DNA of 64,000 nucleotides from Buxus sempervirens (Eukaryota; Streptophyta; Magnoliopsida; Buxales; Buxaceae): the NCBI GenBank assembly GCA_947561395.2, contig OX387184.1, positions 43,390,766-43,454,765 on the forward strand, given 5' to 3'. Of the stretch, positions 58,071-64,000 are shown piece by piece (the first letter of the stretch is position 1; each line of letters starts with the position of its first letter). Position numbers and translations under genes: made by a program. The notes beneath the pieces were generated by a model. That model worked only from the letters and a program-made list of their open reading frames with translations. It ran no database searches and had not been told where the DNA came from.

Positions 58071-60851
58071 CTAAACATCATACATAATACTCAAAGGCAC
58101 AAGGTCGGCGGTCGGGTGCTCAGGAGGAATGTACCCTGAGTCATCTGAAGCAGCCAATGCAGACCCAGGGGCATCCACATCTCCGGTAAGCCTAGCATCA
58201 GGGTCGGCAGGAACAGGCTCAATCACTGGCTCAACAGCAGGCTCTGAACTCCCACTAGCCGCAGGCTCGAAAGAAGGAACAGATGCCTTAGGAGCATCAG
58301 CAACAAGCGGTGGGTCCACTACAGGCTTGGCGACAGCAAGATTTGCCTCAACCACCTCCTCTGTCACAGCAGTCTCCCTGGTGGGCTCCATCTCAACATC
58401 CATCTCAGTAGTAGCATCTAGAGCAGTCTCTGGCGTTGGGGTAGACTCAAGAACCTCCTCTTCAGTAGGAGCAGTAGCGGATGTAGTCTTAACCTCTATC
58501 TCCGGCTTTGCTACTGACACCTCTGCGGCTTGAGGGGAGGTCACAAGTTCCATCAGTGACACTGAAAATACCTCGCCACTAGGATGTGTAAAATAAAGTG
58601 AAGTGTGGGAGGAAGGACCGGCCGTGTCATCCTGAAAATAAGAAAAATAATTCTAATTAGAACAGAATAAGCAGATATGAGAAGCAGAAATTGAAAGAGG
58701 TGAAGGAATTAACTTGAGCATGAGATGGACCTACCTGGTCCTGTGTGTAAGATGGACCCGCCTGGTCCTATGCCCTAGCCAGCTGCACTCTAAGGTTGGC
58801 AATCATGATGAGGAGGGTGTCCTACTCAGCGATTGTAGCATCTGGCTGACTCTCTAAATCATTATATCGAGCCCGAACCTCTACCAACTGAGTCTCCTGA
58901 AACAAAAAAAAAAGGAATATGTCAGAAATTCTAAGCCAAAGTGAAGATAAGAAATAAAATCAAAGGAAGGAAGAGCATACCGTGGTGTCGTAGGCTCCAA
59001 TCACTACCCCTCCAATCTCCATGACTCCGCCTCAGAGAGGCATGGGTGGCATAAGGCACCCAACTTAAGCCTACCAAAACCAGGCATCATAGTCACTCTC
59101 CATTAATAGAGTATCCGCTTCCGTCCACTCTAGGAATTGAGCGGGATCGACGAGCCCAGGAGGAAAAGAAGGGGTAGTATCCATGGGAAGAGCAGGGATC
59201 CAAGGCTCGCCAGTGTGCTGATAATAGAAGCGCTCGCCAAGATACCAGATGCTGCCCAACTGACCAATAAAGAATTGGTATCGTTGACGCCTTTGGTCAG
59301 GGGAAAACGCATCGTCTGTAATCGCTTGTAGGGCAAGAGCCTCAAGAATGTCCTCGAACCGAGGGACAAACAGCTAAAACAAAAAAAGGGGTGTTAGGCA
59401 TGTGATTCAAAAAAAAAAAGAAGAAAGAAAAGAAAAAACTGAAGGATACTCACATCAGTTCTATAGAGCTGATCCAGATGAGCCTGAGTGACTCTTCTTA
59501 GAGTTGGGCTCCACAAGACTCCATCTACGAGCCATCAGGAATGTCTCCTCTGGTATAGAGGTAGGATGGAAATAGGGTATATACACCCTGGCAAAAAACT
59601 GCAGAGAAAGGAAAGAAGGTCAGAAGAAGACAAAAAAAAAGAGAAATATGAATTTCACCTGCAAGAAGGGCCAGAAAAACCTGCATCCAACTCCGGCACC
59701 TCGGGAGGTGGAAAGGCCTTTAGAGACTCAGCATAGGCCAGCCAAGATAGTACCAAAGATTAGCGGACACCTAGCATACCTCCTAGCCCGCTGCAGGTCC
59801 CTCAACAAGCTCAAAAAGTGAGGGCTGACGGAGATCGTATCCTCTGGGCAAAAGCAAAAGCCCATCATGTAGAGGAATACGAAGCGGAAAGCAAAAGGGA
59901 AGTCTGCATGGCCCATGGCGATTTGACTGAATTCCCTCTCTCGGAAGGCCTCTCTCAACCAAGTCAAAGATAATTTAGGCCTCCCTCCATCCCAGGCCTC
60001 TGGGGGCACTGCCTCATATCCAAGAAGTGCGGCGATCTCAGCATCATTCGGCCTCACCATCTCAGGGATGATATCTCCAGACATCCTAATTCCAGTAATA
60101 AGTGTAAAGTCCCATGGCTGAATCCTGATCTCTATATCCGGGAAATGAAAGCTCAATGTCTCCGGGAAGAATCTCTTGAGCATCGCCGTAATCAGGGCTC
60201 GATCCAAGCGCATGACAGGGATGGTGATGAAGTGGCCAAATCCGAATAGGCCCAACTCTCGGTGAAATGCAAAACTGCAACCCCCAAGGAATTTGATGAA
60301 GCTGGCCCAGCTCCCTTTGTAATGGGATAGAGGATACTCCAAAGGGACATCCGCCCTAATACAGGCTGAGGGATGAATCCTCAGGCCATGAAGAAGGTCG
60401 GTATCCCTAATCTATGATGCAACCGACTCGAGAACCTCCACTCTAGTCTCGGACTCCTCTCTACCTCGGCCTCTGCCATGGCCTCCACCATGGCCTCTAT
60501 CACGGCCTCCATCTTGGCCTCTGCCTCGGCGCTCGCCACGGCCCCTACCTCGGCCAGGAGCCTCACCCACTAGCTAAAGAAAAAAATTAGAAGAAGAAAT
60601 GATCAGGGTGAAGGATTTTGAGAGAAAAGCTGAATTACAAAAGGGTTAGGATATACCTCTGGGGTCACCTCCCACAAACCCCTAGAAGGAAGATCAGGGA
60701 CATCAGAATCGGAGTCCTTCTCGACTCTCGAAGATGAGGCCACATCAGCATGTTCCCTCCGAACCCTAGAAGAATTGGGCTCATCCACAGGATCCCTAGG
60801 AGCTGAACAGATATGGGCCATCTGGGAGTTCAAATCAGGGAGATGGTTCAT
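58071..60851 (-). pseudogene. Tat antisense accessory gene 2 (plant mobile domain-like, spliced), broken
   Basis: Function unknown. Exon 1 (from ATG 60851) is Asp/Ser-rich and ends at a donor after VTPE (AGAG|GTATAT). Exon 2 begins after TTTCTTTAG (about 60575) with an RG-rich stretch (GRGRGRGERRGRG), has a TAG, then a plant-mobile-domain-like core to 59728: KGSWASFIKFLGGCSF, HFPDIEIRIQPWDFTLITGI, FRFVFLYMMGFCF, HFLSLLRDLQRARRY. After a frameshift it reaches the donor TGCAG|GTGAAA (about 59658). A short exon follows TCTCTGCAG (about 59601). Another follows TTGTTTTAG (about 59374): LFVPRFEDILEALALQ, LGERFYYQHTGEPW, LLMESDYDAWFW. The last block (58562-58071) is a Pro/Ala/Glu-rich low-complexity tail. 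Stops and shifts make it a pseudogene. Confidence 0.6.
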
Positions 60852-61952
60852 TATCTTTTATTATTTTTGTCTTGTTTGATTCCCATTTTAATTGAACTTA
60901 ATTGTTTGTCAAAAAAAATGAAGAATGGAAGGAAATACTTCAGGAATCTCCAACCACTCAAGGGTCAACTGAAGGAGCTTATATTTTGAGAAATTTTATT
61001 GTTGTCTTTGTTTATATATTCTAAAAAGAATAAAAGGAAAAAAAGAAAAAAAAAAGAAAAAAAGATAAAAAATGTGTGGAATTTTGTGTTTATCTCTAAA
61101 GATCCCTAATTGCTTAATTCTATTTGATTTCAGGACAACCAAAGCATGCTTGAACTAGCATGAAGGTGCAAATTCTGAAAAAAACTATATGTCGAATGCC
61201 AAGATGTTTTAACATCAGTTGAGTCAAGGCTCGGTTCATATTAGACCCTACAAGTGATTAGTTCAAACTAAGATTTTCAAAGCAAAGGTTGGATTTTGGG
61301 TTTGCATGCAATAAGTCCATCTCCCAAGCATGCCCAAAGTTGAACACACACAGGTTCAATACAGAAGAAACCAGGCAGAATTAAAGAAGAACATATGCTT
61401 TTAGATATGCACAAATGACCAGGCAAGCTGAAGTCATAAACAATCAAATAAGAGCAGAATCCTTGGGCAATCAGCAAGTTATAGAAGTGAGATACATAGC
61501 AAGGTTATGAGTCATTCATTGGAAACATGTTGCAATTTTCGAATGGGAGTCAGCTCAGTGTTGAACAAATGCAGAAAAAGCACAAGTTTGAGAATTAGTT
61601 CATTCAGTAACCCAAGACTCAAAATTGCTAGCTGGAACAAATTTCGGCCAAACAAAAAAGTCAATCAGGAATCAAATTCGGCCCACCAGGAGGATCACAA
61701 AATAAAATACAAGCAAAGCAACAGGGTAGGCATGGAATAGCATATGCATTGGATGGTTGCAATTTAATTCCTAAAGTCAGATTAGGCAGATCAGAGAGAT
61801 TGGAAAGCAAAAGGGGATGCTTGGAATACCTGTTTCAGACGAAAATAAGTGATGAAAACAATCTCGGTCTCACCAAAGCTTTCAAAGTAGTAGTTCAATC
61901 CGAAATGGTTGGTGTTTGGAGTGGAGTCCAAGCAGCAAGAGAGATCACTGTT
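60852..61952 (+). other. Tat sequence before the expected 3' LTR; no gene
   Basis: AT-rich with purine tracts (61020-61070). No conserved protein is seen, and the small open frames at 61277-62012 have no support. No copy of the palindromic array was found here, so the promoter of antisense gene 2 is not identified. Whether 61300-61952 still belongs to the Tat element is uncertain. Confidence 0.4.
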
Positions 61953-63165
61953 TGTAAGTGTGAAAACTCACACTCCTTATATGGCAAATGTTTGACAAAT
62001 TATATCCTCTAATAATCTTCAAGATGTGCAGAATCAAAATATAAATTCTATGAATTTTATAAAGAGGAAAGTGAGGCTGCCACATAGCTACCACGCCACT
62101 GGTAGCTCAAGGAAATCTAAAAGAAGAACATTTCGTAAAGGCACTTGCAATGAAGAACGCCGCTGTCACTCCACTGGCAGCACATAAGTGAAAGAGCACT
62201 TTGAAAGTAAAGCACGCGTACCAGCTTCGTAAGGCGACGCCGACACGCCGCTGGCAGTGCAGAGCAAGACTGAAGATCTACAAATCAGCTGTGCACATGC
62301 CGCGTTCCCTCCCGCTAGCAGCTCGCTGGCAGCGCGCCCTTAACTGGGTCTTTTGGTTTTGAGCGGGATATGAGTTTGCTTCCAGCCGTCTACCCCAATC
62401 GTGCCACGATGCCACCAGCGCTCGACGCGATCTGAGTTTTCTTCTTTAAATAGACGAGCTGTATTTCTGTTTAAGGGACTTTTTTCTTTTGATTAATTCG
62501 TTTTGGATCTTGAGGTGTTCGAGATTCATTCAATTGATCTTTAGAGAGTCGGTGATCGAGTGAGGGGGAGATCTGAGAGAGATCACCTGGAATTGAAGAT
62601 TGAGGATTCTTCTTCAGTTCAGAACTTCACTTGATCGTGAGATCGCCTGGATTGGTGATCGACCTTGTTTGATGCATAGGTGAATTCCTATTGCATTGGA
62701 TCATCTCAGTGGACTCTGAGGTGATTGTCACGATCTGGATTGATCGTGAATTGCAGCTTGTGGATTCAAGCTGTGTTGCAGTTCGTGGATTCAAACTGTA
62801 GATCTGGATTGATCGTCTCTTGCAGCTTGTGGATTCAAGCTGTGTTGCAGTTCGTGGATTCGAGCTGTGGATCTGGATAGATCGTGAATTGCAGCCTGTG
62901 GATTCAGGTTGTGCTACAATTCATGGATTCGAGCTGTGGATTGCTGTTGAGTGAGTTCAATTGTAAAGGTTAAGTGTGTTTCTCTTTGTAATTGACTTTC
63001 ATTCAATAGTGGAGTTTCTAAGGGTTAGTCGCCTCATATAGACTCGAGGTTTTTCCTGAATTTGGATTCAGGTTTCCTCGTATAATCTCTGTGTGTTGTT
63101 TCCGCATTGGTAAGTTTTTAATTGTTGTAGATCGTGGACCTTTAGAGTAGTCCTCTACTCTTTCA
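61953..63165 (+). repeat. 5' LTR of second copia, 1213 bp
   Basis: Longer than the LTRs of the first copia (943/915 bp) because of extra motif-island words (62090-62260: 'acgccactggtagc', 'aacgccgctgtcactcc', 'acgccgacacgccgctggc') and a triplicated 69-bp hairpin unit (62735-62945). TATA-like TTTAAATAGA lies near 62452. Confidence 0.9.
62735..62945 (+). repeat. Three ~69-bp units carrying paired hairpins
   Basis: Each unit begins GATCTGGAT(T/A)GATCGT and contains hairpins of the type CAGCTTG/CAAGCTG and CAGTTCG/CGAACTG with loop TGGATT. The first copia has one unit (30181-30250). The third unit here has CAGCCTG/CAGGTTG, which still pairs with one G-U. Confidence 0.8.
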
Positions 63166-63225
63166 ATTGGTATCAAAGCCTATTCACTTTGAATTGATAT
63201 ACAAAGTGTGATCTAGATCTATAGC

Positions 63226-64000
63226 ATGGACTTTGGAAAAGAAGGAGGATCTGCCTCTAGACCTCCATTATTTGAAGGTAACAATTATTCTTACTGGAAA
63301 GCAAGAACGAGAGCTTACCTAAAATCTATCGACGAGCGTGTCTGGCTCTCGGTATGTAATGGTTATCATCCACCAGAAATCACAACAGAAGGAGGTGTTG
63401 TGATGCCTAAACCTCATGATTAGTGGAGTAAAGCTGAATCTGATCTATGTGGATGGAATAACAAGGCAATGAATGCCTTATTTTGTGTTGTTAGTGTTGA
63501 GGAATTCAGGAGAATTTCCTCATGTGAAGTCGGTAAGGAAGCTTGGGACATTCTTGAGGTTACTCATGAAGGAACCTCAGCTGTCAAGCTGTCTAGACTT
63601 CAAAGACTTACAACATCTTTCGAAACTCTATACATGAAAGATGATGAGTCTTTTGATGAAATTTATGCTAGACTGTCTGATATTGTTAATTCGAGTTTTA
63701 ACCTTGGAGAAAAGATCTCTACATCTAAGGTTGTTAGAAAAATCTTGAGATCTTTGCCTGAAAAATTCAGACCAAAAGTTACTGCCATTCAAGAGGCAAA
63801 AGATGTAGATACCATGAGAATTGAAGATCTGGTAGGATCTTTACAGACTTATGAGCTAGATCTGAATATTCCTAAAAGGAGTAAAGGAATAGCTCTAAAA
63901 TCTGTAAATAATGAAGAATCAGATAATTCTGATGTAGATATGGATGAATTAGTTCTCTTAGCTAAAAAGTTCAAGAAAATGTTTAAAAAGAGACAATCTA
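63226..64000 (+). pseudogene. gag: Gag of second copia, in-frame TAG, runs off window
   Basis: Nearly the same protein as residues 1-260 of the first copia Gag. A TAG at 63421 replaces the Gln codon of the first copy (KPHD*WSK). The frame is open again to the window end. It keeps LPEKFRPKV, where the first copy has Leu for Pro, and lacks the KSV duplication of the first copy. The zinc knuckle lies beyond the window. Confidence 0.88.

Larger units (their letters stand above)
7495..61952 (+). mobile_element. Giant Tat/Ogre-lineage Ty3/gypsy retrotransposon, decayed and repeatedly interrupted
   Basis: The order on the plus strand is 5' LTR, PBS, long leader with satellite, gag, protease, RT, RNase H, archaeal-type second RNase H, integrase, then antisense accessory genes. 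The second RNase H and the antisense genes between pol and the 3' LTR are hallmarks of the Tat lineage (Ogre, Retand). Removing the nested insertions leaves about 20.8 kb, in the size range of these giant elements. The left end is set at TGACACCCGAA (about 7495) and is uncertain. The 3' LTR is not seen and lies beyond the second copia or is lost. Pol carries several stops and frameshifts, so the copy is dead. Confidence 0.8.
61953..64000 (+). mobile_element. Second SIRE-type copia of the same family, 5' part
   Basis: The LTR starts TGTAAGTGTGAA at 61953 and ends CTCTTTCA at 63165, followed by a PBS TGGTATCAAAGCC (63168) that differs by one base from that of the first copia. Gag starts at 63226. 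The 3' part lies outside the window, so the TSD (CTGTT on the left) cannot be confirmed. Confidence 0.9.

Noticed and set aside
58129..58533. 134-codon plus-strand Ser/Gly/Ala-rich ORF
   Set aside because: Complement of the low-complexity tail of antisense gene 2; the minus strand fits the exon series better.
60381..60566. Minus-strand frame with repeated AEAEAKMEAV
   Set aside because: Out of frame with the plant-mobile-like core. The frame that joins to the core reads an RG-rich segment instead.
1..64000. Host protein-coding, tRNA or rRNA genes
   Set aside because: None was found. All recognisable proteins are retrotransposon proteins or their accessory genes. A full tRNAscan and protein homology search would settle it.

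Overview
This window is repeat-rich, low-GC nuclear DNA from a flowering plant, probably a eudicot with a large genome. It contains no recognisable host gene, tRNA or rRNA. Almost every base belongs to LTR retrotransposons inserted into one another. Family calls rest on protein motifs, LTR ends, primer sites and target-site duplications (TSDs) read directly from the sequence.

Layout. Bases 1-5180 hold fragments of Ty3/gypsy LTRs on the minus strand (ends TGTAACGCCCC and GGGGTTTTACA), separated by a 21-bp tandem repeat. Bases 5181-7494 carry no recognisable gene but include a hAT-like MITE with an 8-bp TSD. From about 7495 to at least 61952 lies one giant, decayed Tat/Ogre-lineage gypsy element with about 20.8 kb of its own sequence. 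Its 5' LTR is split by a 10.3-kb block of nested LTRs (8363-18679). Then follow a primer-binding site, a long leader with a 77-bp satellite (21311-23970), gag, protease, RT and RNase H. A complete SIRE/Maximus-type copia element interrupts it at 29535-48166, and that copia is itself interrupted by a young non-autonomous gypsy element at 36549-45387. The Tat pol then resumes with a second RNase H and integrase, is cut by two solo LTRs (49690-51745 and 51925-54593), and ends at 54820. Two antisense accessory genes follow (55804-57531 and 58071-60851). A second copia of the same SIRE family starts at 61953 and leaves the window.

How the parts relate. Three unrelated retrotransposons here each carry a non-gag/pol accessory gene: the Tat element two antisense ones, the non-autonomous gypsy one antisense, and the copia one in sense orientation in the env-like position. 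The copia and non-autonomous gypsy accessory proteins are clearly homologous. In each family a short, family-specific, CpG-rich palindromic motif cluster occurs both in the LTR promoter region and upstream of the accessory gene. The clearest case is the Tat element: three 21-bp palindromic units with 7-bp spacers lie in the LTR (7596-7672), and the same three-unit, 28-bp-period array lies upstream of the antisense gene (57653-57729). I suggest, as inference only, that these accessory genes share control with their LTRs and may encode sequence-specific regulators or anti-silencing factors, in the manner known for VANDAL-encoded VANC proteins.

A second notable signal is a chain of hairpins in the transcribed part of the copia LTR, several with the same loop and different stems, with paired base changes between the two family members in the window.
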